From NCBI RefSeq assembly GCF_047824785.1, contig NZ_CP181167.1, positions 2,914,001-2,978,000 of the forward strand: a stretch of 64,000 nucleotides of DNA, given 5' to 3'. Position numbers and translations under genes: made by a program. This DNA is from Nitrobacter sp039808345 (lineage in GTDB: Bacteria; Pseudomonadota; Alphaproteobacteria; Rhizobiales; Xanthobacteraceae). Positions 32,362-41,230 of this stretch are shown piece by piece (position 1 is the first letter of the stretch; the number at the start of each line of letters is the position of its first letter). Under the pieces are notes generated by a model that was not told the origin of the DNA, did not search any database, and worked only from the letters and a program-made list of their open reading frames with translations.

Positions 32362-32433
32362 TCAGCCGCCCCGGGCAGCGCTCCCGGGAACGACGATCAC
32401 CGGAACAAGACTTTTGGTAACAAAATTACGCAT
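32362..32433 (-). CDS. ilvL: Branched-chain amino-acid leader peptide of ilvIHC
   Basis: 23 residues from ATG 32433: MRNFVTKSLVPVIVV then PGSAARGG. Seven of the 14 residues after Met are Val, Leu or Ile, clustered in SLVPVIVV. The frame ends shortly before a GC-rich hairpin with T-run (32312-32333). When charged Val-tRNA or related tRNAs are scarce, stalling here should prevent terminator formation and let RNA polymerase reach ilvI. The ATG has no strong ribosome binding site. Confidence 0.75.
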   Translation of the reverse strand: MRNFVTKSLVPVIVVPGSAARGG

Positions 32434-32577
32434 TTCGTCGCCAACTTTCGCAAAGGTTGCGCGGGTTATACGGGGCGGATTTACACCCGTCAACGGTGTT
32501 TCGATGCAAAATAATGCTGATTTCAGTGTTTGGGAGTAGGGAAATCCGGACTGCGCCATCGCCTGATCGGCCCGGAG

Positions 32578-33522
32578 CTATGACGCTTCGGCTTTCTCCA
32601 ATGCCTGTCTTGCTTCCTCCGGAGCGGCCCAGATGAACTCCGGCAACTGATGACGAAACCAGGTGAATTGCCGTTTGGCGTAATGGCGCGTGTCGGCGCG
32701 GCCGATCTCGGCCGCCCGCTCCAGGGATATCTCGCCGCGCAGATGCCGGATCAGCGCCGGTACGCCATGCGCCTTCATCGCCGGCAGAAGCGGATCAAGT
32801 TGCCGTTCCGCCAGCGCCGCGACCTCGTCCAGCGCTCCCGCCGACAGCATCGCCCCGAAACGGGCGTCGATCCGCGCGTAGAGCGCATCACGCTCCGGAG
32901 CCAGGAACACTGCCTTCACGCGGCGGGGCGGCAGCAAAGGCGGCAAGCCATCGCGATGCCAGTCGGTCAGCGAGCGTCCGGTCGCCTCGACGACTTCAAG
33001 CGCGCGGGCGACGCGGGAGCGATCGCGCGGTCTCAGACGTTGCGCCGCCTCAGGATCACACCGGGCAAGAACCGCATGAAGCGCCTCGGCCCCGTCCCGT
33101 TCGAGACGCGCGCGGACGTCGTCGCGCACCTGCGGTGGAATCGGTGGCACCGCCGACAGGCCGCGCGTCAGCGCCTTGAAGTAGAGACCGGAGCCGCCGA
33201 CAAAAATCGGCAGCCGGTTTTCTGCGAGCGCTTCGCTGAGAACAGCGGTCGCATCGGCCACCCACCGTCCGGCGGAGTAGTTCACGCCCGCATCGACGTG
33301 GCCGTAAAGCCGGTGCGGCGCGCGCGCCTCCTCATCAAGCGTCGGGCGCGCGGTCAGGACGCGGAGATCGCGATAGACCTGCATGGAGTCGGTATTGATG
33401 ACGACGCCACCAGTCTGCTCGGCAAGCGATAGCGCCAGCGCGGACTTGCCGCTCGCGGTCGGCCCTGCGATAAGCACGGCGTCCGTCGCCTCCGCCCCCT
33501 CATCACGGTTCAACCCGCCCAT
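32578..33522 (-). CDS. miaA: tRNA dimethylallyltransferase
   Basis: 314 residues from ATG 33522 (MGGLNRDEGAEATDA). P-loop GPTASGKS at 20-27, then NTDSMQVYRDLRVLTARP, a MiaA signature, and DAGVNYSAGRWV. It adds the isopentenyl group to A37 of tRNAs reading UNN codons. The minus-strand start codon (33522-33520) overlaps by two bases the plus-strand ATG of serB (33521), so promoters of both must lie inside each other's coding sequence. Confidence 0.94.
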   Translation of the reverse strand: MGGLNRDEGAEATDAVLIAGPTASGKSALALSLAEQTGGVVINTDSMQVYRDLRVLTARPTLDEEARAPHRLYGHVDAGVNYSAGRWVADATAVLSEALAENRLPIFVGGSGLYFKALTRGLSAVPPIPPQVRDDVRARLERDGAEALHAVLARCDPEAAQRLRPRDRSRVARALEVVEATGRSLTDWHRDGLPPLLPPRRVKAVFLAPERDALYARIDARFGAMLSAGALDEVAALAERQLDPLLPAMKAHGVPALIRHLRGEISLERAAEIGRADTRHYAKRQFTWFRHQLPEFIWAAPEEARQALEKAEAS

Positions 33523-34414
33523 GTCGCTTGTCGCCACGCTGATCTGCAATCCGGCCAACCCCGCGCTCGATAGCACGGTGCTGGACGGCGCGCGCGCAAT
33601 TCTGGACAATGCCGGTCCGGCGCACTGGCTGTGGGACGAGGTCGCGGCCGACATTCCCTTCGAAAGCACCGACTCCATACCGGCCATCACACAGCGCCTG
33701 CGTGAGGCGCGCGGCGATCTGCCGATCGACGTAGTGGTCCAGCCCCGGATCGGCCGACGCAAGAAGCTGTTTCTGGCCGACATGGATTCCACCATGATCG
33801 GTCAGGAGTGCATCGACGAACTCGCCGATTTCGCCGGCCTCAAGGCGCATGTCGCGGCGATCACCGAGCGCGCCATGCGCGGCGAAATGCAATTTGAGGC
33901 GGCGCTGCGCGAACGCGTGGCGTTGCTCAAGGGGCTTCCCGTATCCGTGGTCGACGAGGTGCTGGCAGAACGCATCACACCGACGCCGGGCGGACGCGAA
34001 CTGGTCATGACCATGCGCGCCAACGGCGCCTACACCTGCCTGATCTCCGGCGGCTTCACGCTGTTCACCGAGGCGGTGGCCGCGCTGATCGGCTTTCACG
34101 AAAATCGCGGCAACACGCTGCTGGTCGAAAACGGAAAACTGTCAGGCACGGCCGCGGAGCCGATCGTCGGCCGCGAGGCCAAACTCGCGACGCTGATCGA
34201 ACTGCGAGATGCCTCCGGTCTCGACGCGCTGGATACGCTGGCGGTGGGCGACGGCGCCAACGATCTCGGCATGATCCAGCAGGCGGGCCTGGGCGTCGCC
34301 TATCACGCCAAACCCGCGGTTGCCGCAGCGGCCGCCGCCCGTATCGACCATGGCGATCTCACCGCCCTGCTGTATGCGCAGGGGTACAGGCGCGACGAGT
34401 TTGTCAGCGCTTAG
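33521..34414 (+). CDS. serB: Phosphoserine phosphatase
   Basis: 297 residues from ATG 33521 (MSLVATLICNPANPAL). HAD motif I is DMDSTMIGQE with D87 nucleophile and D89; motif II Ser in CLISGGFTLF; motif IV GDGANDLGM. It makes serine from phosphoserine, the last step of the phosphorylated pathway. The long N-terminal extension to the first aspartate is the ACT-like part of proteobacterial SerB. No ribosome binding site distinct from miaA coding sequence is visible. Confidence 0.94.
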   Translation: MSLVATLICNPANPALDSTVLDGARAILDNAGPAHWLWDEVAADIPFESTDSIPAITQRLREARGDLPIDVVVQPRIGRRKKLFLADMDSTMIGQECIDELADFAGLKAHVAAITERAMRGEMQFEAALRERVALLKGLPVSVVDEVLAERITPTPGGRELVMTMRANGAYTCLISGGFTLFTEAVAALIGFHENRGNTLLVENGKLSGTAAEPIVGREAKLATLIELRDASGLDALDTLAVGDGANDLGMIQQAGLGVAYHAKPAVAAAAAARIDHGDLTALLYAQGYRRDEFVSA

Positions 34415-34555
34415 GTTTGGACCAGATATTGCAAACCGGCCGTCATCACCGCGTTTGTCCCGGTGATCCACGTCTTTCGCCATGGCGGCGACACAAGACG
34501 CCGATGGCCGGCTCACATCCGGCCATGACGAAACACCGACGATATAGGTCGTCGC

Positions 34556-36046
34556 CTACTTCAGGCTCAGCGCCACGAACCGCAGTTCGCCGGCGCCGTT
34601 GGACACCATCAGCAGCACCGCCTTCTTGCCGTCCTTTTTCAACTGGTCGATGCGCTTGCGGATATCGGGCGCGCTGTTCACGGCTTCCTGCGCCACCTCG
34701 ACGATGACGTCGCCGGCGCTGAGCCGCTTCTCCGCGGCGTCGGAATCCGCGTCCACATCGGTGATGATGACGCCCTTGACGCTGTCCTTGATCTTGTAGC
34801 GCGTCCGCAGGTCCTTGCTCAGCGTGGCGAGATCGAGGCCGAGCGCTTTTTGCGTGACGGGCTTGTCGTCGTCTTCCGGCTTGGTCTTGATCGAGACGGG
34901 TATGGCCTTGTCGCTGTCGTCGAGACGTCCCAGCGTAACCTTCTTGGTCTCTTCCTTGCCCTTGCGGATGACCACGACGCTGACGGTCTTGCCCACCGCC
35001 GTATCGGCGACCATGCGCGACAGATCTTTCGGCTCCTTGATGTCCTTGCCGTCGAACGCGATAACGACATCGCCGGGTTCGATGCCGGCAGGCTTGGCCG
35101 GCCCCTTATCCTCCACACCGGCAACCAGCGCTCCGCGAGCCGGTTTGATATTGAGGCTGTCGGCGATTTCGTCGGTCACCTGCTGAATGCGGACGCCGAG
35201 CCAGCCGCGACGCAACTCGCCGAATTTCCGCAGTTGATCGACGACGCCCGCTACCGTCTTCGACGGCACCGCGAAACCGATACCGATCGAGCCGCCGGAC
35301 GGCGAGATGATCAGCGTATTCACTCCCACGACCTCGCCCTCAAGGTTGAACAGCGGGCCGCCGGAATTGCCGCGATTGATGGCGGCGTCGGTCTGGATAT
35401 AGCTGTCGTACGGACCGTTATTGATGTCGCGGTTGCGCGCCGAGACGATGCCGGCGGAAACGGAGCCGCCCAGACTGAAAGGATTGCCGATCGCGATCAC
35501 CCACTCGCCGAGCCGCAACTTGTCGGAATCGCCGAACTTGACGGCCGTCAGCGGATGCGGCGGCTTGAACTTCAGCACCGCAAGATCGGTTTTCTTGTCG
35601 ACCCCGACGGTCTCGGCCTTGATCTTGGTGCCGTCATTCAGAATGACGTTGATCTCGTCGGAATCGGCGATGACGTGATTATTGGTGACCACAATTCCGG
35701 CGGCATCGACGATGAATCCGGAGCCGAGCGAGTTTGTCTTGTGCGTTTGCAGGCCGTCACTCTTGCCGCCACGGCGATTCTTGAAGAAGTCTTCGAAGAA
35801 CTCCTCGAACGGTGATCCCGGCGGAAGCTGTGGAATCATGCGGCGGCCCTCGCCGCTCTTGGCTTCCACCTTCTGGGTCGTCGAGACATTGACCACCGCG
35901 TCGATCACCTTTTCCGCCACGTCGGCGATGCCGTCGGGGCCGCGGGCCAGCGCCGGCGCGGATATCATGGCGCTCGCGACGCCGAGGCAAAACGCGCTCA
36001 GAAGGAAACGCCGGCGAAGACTCAATGCTTGAATCGCTCGGACCAT
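34556..36046 (-). CDS. degP: Periplasmic Do-type serine endoprotease (DegP/HtrA)
   Basis: 496 residues with a signal peptide (to about residue 35, ALA cleavage). Trypsin-like domain with triad H124 (TNNHVIAD), D154 (KTDLAVL) and S228 (RGNSGGP), then two PDZ domains (about 270-370 and 390-490). It degrades or refolds damaged envelope proteins. It follows hflK-hflC and the DUF2065 gene on the same strand, a known association of membrane-protease quality-control genes; a 416-bp gap with repeats separates them. Confidence 0.94.
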   Translation of the reverse strand: MVRAIQALSLRRRFLLSAFCLGVASAMISAPALARGPDGIADVAEKVIDAVVNVSTTQKVEAKSGEGRRMIPQLPPGSPFEEFFEDFFKNRRGGKSDGLQTHKTNSLGSGFIVDAAGIVVTNNHVIADSDEINVILNDGTKIKAETVGVDKKTDLAVLKFKPPHPLTAVKFGDSDKLRLGEWVIAIGNPFSLGGSVSAGIVSARNRDINNGPYDSYIQTDAAINRGNSGGPLFNLEGEVVGVNTLIISPSGGSIGIGFAVPSKTVAGVVDQLRKFGELRRGWLGVRIQQVTDEIADSLNIKPARGALVAGVEDKGPAKPAGIEPGDVVIAFDGKDIKEPKDLSRMVADTAVGKTVSVVVIRKGKEETKKVTLGRLDDSDKAIPVSIKTKPEDDDKPVTQKALGLDLATLSKDLRTRYKIKDSVKGVIITDVDADSDAAEKRLSAGDVIVEVAQEAVNSAPDIRKRIDQLKKDGKKAVLLMVSNGAGELRFVALSLK

Positions 36047-36077
36047 GTCTCGGATCTCTCCTGGAGAAATATATTGC

Positions 36078-36182
36078 CTAGAGCGTTTTTGCTTCTGATT
36101 GAATCAGAAGCAAAGCTCTAGATTATTGTTTTAACGCATTTTCTTGCGGCGAACCGGTATCCACTTCGCCGGAAAATGCTCT
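36078..36182. repeat. Pair of hairpin repeats between degP and DUF2065
   Basis: 36078-36121: CTAGAGC and GCTCTAG enclose TTGCTTCTGATT / AATCAGAAGCAA. 36136-36180: GCATTTTC and GAAAATGC enclose the ACCGGTATCCACTTCGCC core also found near 58390 and 40510. These are family members of the dispersed short hairpin repeats. They fill most of the 5' region of degP. Confidence 0.8.
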
Positions 36183-36365
36183 AGCATACACTGCGCCGGA
36201 CGCCGTACCTGCGCAAGCAGTGAAAACAGCGTTTGCTGATCACTTCGAACCCGTCCCGAAGAGGCCAGGAACAGTGGCCCGGTCCACAGGGTCGCCGGCC
36301 GTCAGACGGCTTGCGGGATCTGATACCCACGCGCGGAACAGTCACGAAGGCCTGTTCCGCTAACG

Positions 36366-36465
36366 CGGCCGCCGGTCAAATGGAATCAGCGCCGCCGCTC
36401 CAGTTAGTTGATTGAGCATCGGATTTATCCCGAAACCGGTTCCCACTTTCGGGTCCGATGTTCTA
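36366..36465. repeat. Dispersed hairpin repeat, family A, copy 2
   Basis: Matches copies at 30334 and 44807 over about 95 bp, with a G in GTTGATT and GATGTTC as differences. Its right end overlaps the DUF2065 stop codon (TAG, 36465-36463), so the gene's stop lies in the repeat. Confidence 0.9.
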
Positions 36466-36663
36466 ACGCCTGACCAACCAGATCAGGATGAGGCCCGCGA
36501 TGGCCGACCCGATTCCGGCCATCCGCAAAACGTTCTCCGGAGCAGCCAGCGCGCTTTCCATCGCCCGCCGCGCCCACTGCGGAGCCGCGGCGAACAGGAT
36601 GCCTTCAAACATGAAAAGAATCCCAAGACCGATCAGAAAATCGGCGAAGGCGATGGAACCCAT
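36463..36663 (-). CDS. DUF2065 small membrane protein
   Basis: 66 residues with two membrane helices (FADFLIGLGILFMFEGILFA and GIGSAIAGLILIWLV). It belongs to the DUF2065 (YjeT-like) family that is commonly encoded next to hflK-hflC. It lies between hflC and degP. A role in the FtsH-HflKC complex is suspected from conservation of neighbourhood but unproven. Confidence 0.85.
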   Translation of the reverse strand: MGSIAFADFLIGLGILFMFEGILFAAAPQWARRAMESALAAPENVLRMAGIGSAIAGLILIWLVRR

Positions 36664-36679
36664 CGAACGGCGTCTCCCA

Positions 36680-36728
36680 GAGCATGATCCCGAAAAGTGG
36701 AAACCGGTTTTCGGATAAGATCATGCTC
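36680..36728. repeat. Short dispersed hairpin repeat
   Basis: AGCATGATC and GATCATGCT flank CCGAAAAGTGGAAACCGGTTTTCGG, a relative of the CCGGTTTTCGG-type repeats elsewhere in the window. It lies between hflC and the DUF2065 gene. Confidence 0.75.
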
Positions 36729-36796
36729 GATCAAAAATTAAGGCCAGAGTCTGATTCAACGCAGTTGGATCAGACTCTGGCATCGCGATTTCAGGC

Positions 36797-37693
36797 CTAC
36801 GGCTTCGGTGCGGATGCAGCCGACCGGCCACCGATACTTCCGAAGAAACGGAAGAAATCGGAGTCCGGCTTTAGCAGGAAACGCGTATCGGAGCTCTTCA
36901 ACCCGTTCTGATAGGCGCTCATTGACCGATAGAATGCAAAGAACGCCGGATCCTGATTGTAGGCCTGGGCGAAAAGCCTGTTGCGCTCGCCATCACCCTG
37001 ACCACGAATCCGCTCCGCCGCCGAGTTGGCCTCGGCGACGATGACGGTCGCCTCCCGATCGGCCTTGGCCCGGATTTCCTGCGCCTTCTGACCGCCCTGG
37101 GCGCGGAATTCGGCGGCTTCCCGCTGTCGCTCGGTCTGCATCCGCTGATAGATCGCCTGGCTGTTCTGTTCCGGCAGGTCGGCGCGCCGGATCCGGACAT
37201 CGACCACGGAGATGCCGTATCCGCTGGCCTCCTTGTCGAGTTGATCGCGGATGCGGGCCATCAGCATCTCACGCTCATCCCGCACCACCTGAATGAATGT
37301 CACCTCACCGAGAACCCGGCGCAGCGACGCGTTGAGCAATGTCGTCAGCTGGATGTTGGCGACCTGAACGGAGCCCACGCTTTGGTAGAAACGCAGCGCA
37401 TCCTTGATGCGATAACGCGCGAACGCATCGACGACGAGCCGCTTCTGATCCGACGCGATGACTTCCTGCGACGCCTGCTCAAGGTCCAGAATTCGTTTAT
37501 CGATTTCGATGACGGAATCAACGAACGGCGCCTTGAAATGCAATCCCGGCTCGGTGACGACGCGTACCGGCTCGCCCAGTCGCACCAGCAACACCTGTTC
37601 GGTCTGGCTCACGGTGAAAACCGAACTGTACCCCACCACCAGCAGGGCCAGTCCAACCAGTAGCGCGGCGATCCCTAAAACTCCGGTTTTCAT
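36797..37693 (-). CDS. hflC: HflC, FtsH protease modulator
   Basis: 298 residues, a prohibitin/SPFH protein with an N-terminal membrane anchor (residues 6-28). It pairs with HflK to form the large cage around FtsH that limits degradation of membrane proteins. VRIRRADLPEQNSQAIYQRM then QREAAEFRAQGGQKAQEIRA form the SPFH and long coiled-coil parts. Its ATG overlaps the hflK stop by 4 bp. The C-terminus ends in a short proline/alanine tail. Confidence 0.93.
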   Translation of the reverse strand: MKTGVLGIAALLVGLALLVVGYSSVFTVSQTEQVLLVRLGEPVRVVTEPGLHFKAPFVDSVIEIDKRILDLEQASQEVIASDQKRLVVDAFARYRIKDALRFYQSVGSVQVANIQLTTLLNASLRRVLGEVTFIQVVRDEREMLMARIRDQLDKEASGYGISVVDVRIRRADLPEQNSQAIYQRMQTERQREAAEFRAQGGQKAQEIRAKADREATVIVAEANSAAERIRGQGDGERNRLFAQAYNQDPAFFAFYRSMSAYQNGLKSSDTRFLLKPDSDFFRFFGSIGGRSAASAPKP

Positions 37694-38838
37694 CGGGCAC
37701 CCCCATCCGTCCTGGCCGGCTGGTTCGCCGTCGAGCCGCTACGCCGCGATGTCAATTCGCTCAACGGCAGGTAAGGCACAATCCCCCCGGAAGACGATGA
37801 TCCCGGATCGTAGACGAGCTTATCCGCGTCGCCGAGCACATGCTCCATGGTCTCCAGGTAGATGCGTTCGCGCGTCACGTCGGGCGCCTCCTTGTAAGCC
37901 TGGTAGACCTGCAGGAAACGCGAACTCTGACCCTTGGCTTCGGCGATGGCCTGTTCCCTATAACCCTGGGCATTCTGCACGATCTGCGCCGCCCGGCCTC
38001 GTGAATCGGGAACGACACGATTGGCGTAAGTCTGGGCTTCGTTCTGCAGTCGTTCGAGGTCGGCACGGGCGGCCTGCACGTCGCGGAAGGAGTCGATGAC
38101 CTGAGCGGGCGGGTCGACCTTCTGCATCTGCACCTGCTGAATCAGAACCCCCGCTCCATATTGATCCAGGGTCTTCTGCATCAGTTCGTGGACCGACGCT
38201 TCGATCTTGGTTCGCTCGGAGGTCAGAATCGGCTGAATATCCGAACGTCCGACCCACTCGCGCATGGCGCTTTCGGCCACCGCTTTGACGGTGCCTTCCG
38301 GATTCTGGATGTTGAACAGGAAGTCACCGACCCCGTCCGGCTTGATCCGCCACAACACGGTGAAATCGACGTCGACGATGTTTTCGTCGCCCGTCAGCAT
38401 CAGGCTTTCCTCCGGCACATCACGCATCGTGCTGGTGCTGCGGGCCGAGTCCTGAACCAGCGTCAAACCGATATTGAGGGTCGAGACGCGCAGCGCCTTG
38501 GGCAGCAACACGGTCTCGATCGGATATGGCAGATGATAATTGAGGCCCGGCTGCACGGTTCGCACATGCTTGCCGAACCGCAGCACCGCGCCGAGTTCTT
38601 CGGATTGCACGCGGAAAAAGCCGGACATGCCCCAGATCGCCACCGCTCCGATCAGGATCAGCAAAATTCCCATGCCGCTCAGATGCCCCCCCGGCAACAG
38701 TTGCCGGATACGCTCCTGAGCGCGACGCAACAGATCCTCAAGATCCGGTGGCTTGGGCCCAGTCGGCTGCGGGCCGGCTCCCCAAGGCCCTTTCGGGCCC
38801 GGACCCCATGGGCCCCCGGTTTGATTCTTCCACGGCAT
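37690..38838 (-). CDS. hflK: HflK, FtsH protease modulator
   Basis: 382 residues from ATG 38838 (MPWKNQTGGPWGPG), usual for the family. The Gly/Pro-rich N-terminal segment (to about residue 35) is cytoplasmic; the membrane helix is MGILLILIGAVAIWGMSGFF. SPFH domain with VQSEELGAVLRFGKHVRTVQ and a coiled-coil C-terminal region rich in Q, A and E. It is co-transcribed with hflC (ATGA overlap) and probably folA/thyA upstream. Confidence 0.93.
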   Translation of the reverse strand: MPWKNQTGGPWGPGPKGPWGAGPQPTGPKPPDLEDLLRRAQERIRQLLPGGHLSGMGILLILIGAVAIWGMSGFFRVQSEELGAVLRFGKHVRTVQPGLNYHLPYPIETVLLPKALRVSTLNIGLTLVQDSARSTSTMRDVPEESLMLTGDENIVDVDFTVLWRIKPDGVGDFLFNIQNPEGTVKAVAESAMREWVGRSDIQPILTSERTKIEASVHELMQKTLDQYGAGVLIQQVQMQKVDPPAQVIDSFRDVQAARADLERLQNEAQTYANRVVPDSRGRAAQIVQNAQGYREQAIAEAKGQSSRFLQVYQAYKEAPDVTRERIYLETMEHVLGDADKLVYDPGSSSSGGIVPYLPLSELTSRRSGSTANQPARTDGGAR

Positions 38839-38996
38839 CGACACTCTCCTCCGCGCGGATGGGCCTTGCAAGGCCTAGCCTCGCTCTGTCTATTCGACCT
38901 TATAGGGGACGCTTCCGGCCCTTACAACGCGGCTTGCTGGCTGCAAGGAGCTATATTCGATCAGATAAATGTCAATGCAAACATCATGAAATGCGG

Positions 38997-39533
38997 TTAA
39001 TGATGGATGCGACGGCGATATGTCACATAAGAATAATCCGCGGTGTCACCGGCGGCGGCCTTGTATCGGCAGCGCGCGATTTCGTCCCATACTGACGGAT
39101 CGATCGGCGGAAAAATAGTGTCGCCATCGACTGCGGCATGAACCTCGGTCACTTCGAGGCGATCGGCTACAGGCATGGACGCGGTATAGATTTCGGCCCC
39201 GCCGATCACCGCGATCTCCGCCACTGAACGACGCAAGGCGTCCCCCTTTGCGATGACGAGCGCGTCCGCCAGCGATCGCGTCACCAACGCTCCGGCCGCG
39301 GTAAAGTCCGGATCGCGGGTAATGACGATGTTGGTGCGTCCCGGCAGCGGCCGGCGCAATGAGTCGAAGGTTTTGCGGCCCATCACGATCGGCTTGCCGA
39401 TGGTGATCGCCTTGAAACGCTGCAGATCGGCTCTCAGCCGCCACGGGATTCCATTACGCTGACCGATGACGCCGTTCCCGGCAACCGCGACCACCAGGAT
39501 TATTTCCGGACGCTGGGGGGCGGTCCCGGTCAT
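38997..39533 (-). CDS. folA: Dihydrofolate reductase
   Basis: 178 residues from ATG 39533 (MTGTAPQRPEII), which overlaps the thyA stop by ATGA. AGNGVIGQRNGIPWRLRADL and VMGRKTFDSL are the substrate and cofactor motifs, IGGAEIYTASMPVADRLEVT the C-terminal one. It regenerates tetrahydrofolate after ThyA action, so coupling of the two genes is logical. The longer frame to 39929 is thyA in another frame, not part of this protein. Confidence 0.95.
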   Translation of the reverse strand: MTGTAPQRPEIILVVAVAGNGVIGQRNGIPWRLRADLQRFKAITIGKPIVMGRKTFDSLRRPLPGRTNIVITRDPDFTAAGALVTRSLADALVIAKGDALRRSVAEIAVIGGAEIYTASMPVADRLEVTEVHAAVDGDTIFPPIDPSVWDEIARCRYKAAAGDTADYSYVTYRRRIHH

Positions 39534-40324
39534 ACCGAGACCTCGGCCTTGATGTGCGGATGGGGATCGTAGTTCTCGAGTTTGAAATCCTCGTAGCGGA
39601 ACGCGAAGATATCCTTCACCTCGGGGTTGATCGTCATCGTCGGCAGCGGCCGCGTCGGGCGCGACAGTTGAAGCCGGGCCTGTTCGAGGTGATTGGTATA
39701 GAGATGCGCGTCGCCCAGGCTGTGGACGAAGTCGCCCGGCTTGAGCCCGGTGACCTGCGCGACCATCATCGTCAGCAGCGAATAGGACGCGATATTGAAG
39801 GGTACGCCGAGGAACACGTCGGCCGAGCGCTGATAAAGCTGGCATGACAGCTTCCCGCTGGCGACATAGAACTGAAACAGGCAATGGCACGGCGGCAGCG
39901 CCATCCTGTCGACATCGGCGGGATTCCACGCGCTGACGATCAGCCGCCGCGAGTCGGGATTACGCTGAATCAGGTCAATGACGTCGGCTATCTGGTCGAT
40001 GCCGCGACCGTCCGGCGCGGGCCACGAACGCCATTGCGAGCCGTATACCGGGCCGAGATCGCCATTTGCGTCAGCCCACTCGTCCCAGATCGAGACCCCG
40101 TTGTCTTTCAGATACTTGATGTTGGTCTCCCCCCTCAGGAACCAGAGCAGTTCATGCACGATCGACCTGAGGGGAAGCTTCTTGGTGGTCAACATCGGGA
40201 AGCCCGAGGCGAGATCGAAGCGCATCTGGTGCCCGAAGACGGACAGCGTTCCGGTGCCGGTACGGTCATGCTTCTCCGTCCCCTCACCAAGAATTCGTTC
40301 GAGCAGATCGTGATACTGATTCAT
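39530..40324 (-). CDS. thyA: Thymidylate synthase
   Basis: 264 residues with the standard start (MNQYHDLLERILGEGTEKHD). Catalytic Cys146 in ALPPCHCLFQFYV, and the folate/dUMP motifs RTGTGTLSVFGHQ and DAHLYTNHLEQ. It methylates dUMP to dTMP. A hairpin-forming repeat ends two bases upstream of its ATG and leaves no Shine-Dalgarno site, which is unusual. folA follows with a 4-bp overlap. Confidence 0.95.
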   Translation of the reverse strand: MNQYHDLLERILGEGTEKHDRTGTGTLSVFGHQMRFDLASGFPMLTTKKLPLRSIVHELLWFLRGETNIKYLKDNGVSIWDEWADANGDLGPVYGSQWRSWPAPDGRGIDQIADVIDLIQRNPDSRRLIVSAWNPADVDRMALPPCHCLFQFYVASGKLSCQLYQRSADVFLGVPFNIASYSLLTMMVAQVTGLKPGDFVHSLGDAHLYTNHLEQARLQLSRPTRPLPTMTINPEVKDIFAFRYEDFKLENYDPHPHIKAEVSV

Positions 40325-40325
40325 A

Positions 40326-40401
40326 CTAGTGGTCCGATTCTAACATTCGCATCCCGTTTCAGCGTGCCTTCTTGCGAATGTTAGAATCGAAGGACCACTA
40401 G
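40326..40401. repeat. CTAGTGG-type inverted-repeat element, copy 1, abutting thyA
   Basis: 76 bp bounded by CTAGTGG and CCACTAG; the inner arms CCGATTCTAACATTCGCA and TGCGAATGTTAGAATCG pair apart from an AA bulge. The right boundary is two bases from the thyA ATG. Ends and size resemble a miniature palindromic element. Confidence 0.85.
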
Positions 40402-40414
40402 CAAATATAAGCTC

Positions 40415-40493
40415 CTAGTGGAGTTTTGAATTTGACATTCGCATCCGCGACGCGCCGCCGAATGGGTCGCGAATGTCAAATTCACTCCACTAG
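40415..40493. repeat. CTAGTGG-type inverted-repeat element, copy 2
   Basis: 79 bp bounded by the same CTAGTGG and CCACTAG with arms AATTTGACATTCGC and GCGAATGTCAAATT. It is related to copy 1 in ends and in the ACATTCGC core but has different inner sequence, so the two are separate insertions of one family. From 40512 a third, ACCGG-type hairpin follows. Confidence 0.85.
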
Positions 40494-40744
40494 CGGCGCT
40501 CTCGGGCGATGAGCTTAGAACATTTTCCGGCGAAGCGGATGATCTCTTCGCCGCAAGAAAATGCGACCGGATCATGATCTCCGGATCATAGTCCGATTCA
40601 ACCTGATCGGATCACGCTCCAGCGCCGGATCGGGCGGGCTGACAGCCACGCTCCCTTTATGCCCCGAAAACTGATCACCGCGGCGGAAAATGTGCCGTCA
40701 GACACCCTTTTTTCCTCGCACCGTGCGGTCTATATTGAGGACGC

Positions 40745-41062
40745 CGGTTCGCCGGCTATGGAAATAAATGGCCGCCGTAATAAACCATTCGGACCCGGGG
40801 GCAGTACCCGGCGCCTCCACCAGAGCCCGAACATGGCTGATTCGGGTTCCGGCGGGGGCGAAACAGGATCGACGAGGGCGTAAAGGGCTCGCTTTTTCCC
40901 GGTATGGTTCCGCCGTTATCGGGCTATGCAATAGTTGCAAACGACAACTATGCTCCGGTTGCTCAGGCTGCGTAACGCAGTTTGAAAGACCACTTCTGAA
41001 GTCCTGACGGGTTAAGCTCCGTCAGGCGGGGTCCGGAGGCACCTGGCAACAGAAGCCTCCAC
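40745..41062 (+). ncRNA. ssrA: Circularly permuted (two-piece) tmRNA
   Basis: The acceptor piece comes first: a T-arm-like GGACCCGGGGGCAGTACCCGG then GCGCCTCC and ACCA ending at 40822. A loop of about 30 nt follows, then the coding piece starts GGGGGCGAAACAGGATCGAC (40854), whose GGGGGCG pairs with CGCCTCC. The tag frame at 40937-40975 encodes ANDNYAPVAQAA and a stop, followed by pseudoknot-like pairs and a GGAGGC/GCCTCC hairpin (41034-41060). The permuted order and two-piece maturation are known from alphaproteobacteria. The 5' and 3' ends are approximate. Confidence 0.9.
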
Positions 41063-41230
41063 CTTTATCCGTTCACCACTCCAACCAACTGGCGACGAGA
41101 AATTTACCGGCCGCCCCCAACCGCTGCTGACCCGGCAAGATCGCAGGAGTATCATCGGCGGGCGGTGCGAGTCGGCCTCAGACACTCGCGGCGATTTGCG
41201 CGACTCTGCCGAGGTGACGAGACCCAATCG

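Noticed and set aside
38997..39929. Long frame joining folA with sequence inside thyA
   Set aside because: The first 132 codons overlap thyA in another frame; DHFR similarity starts only at 39533, where an ATGA overlap gives the natural start.
40659..41007. Small plus-strand frames around 40.7-41.0 kb
   Set aside because: They overlap the tmRNA, whose structure and tag explain the sequence.
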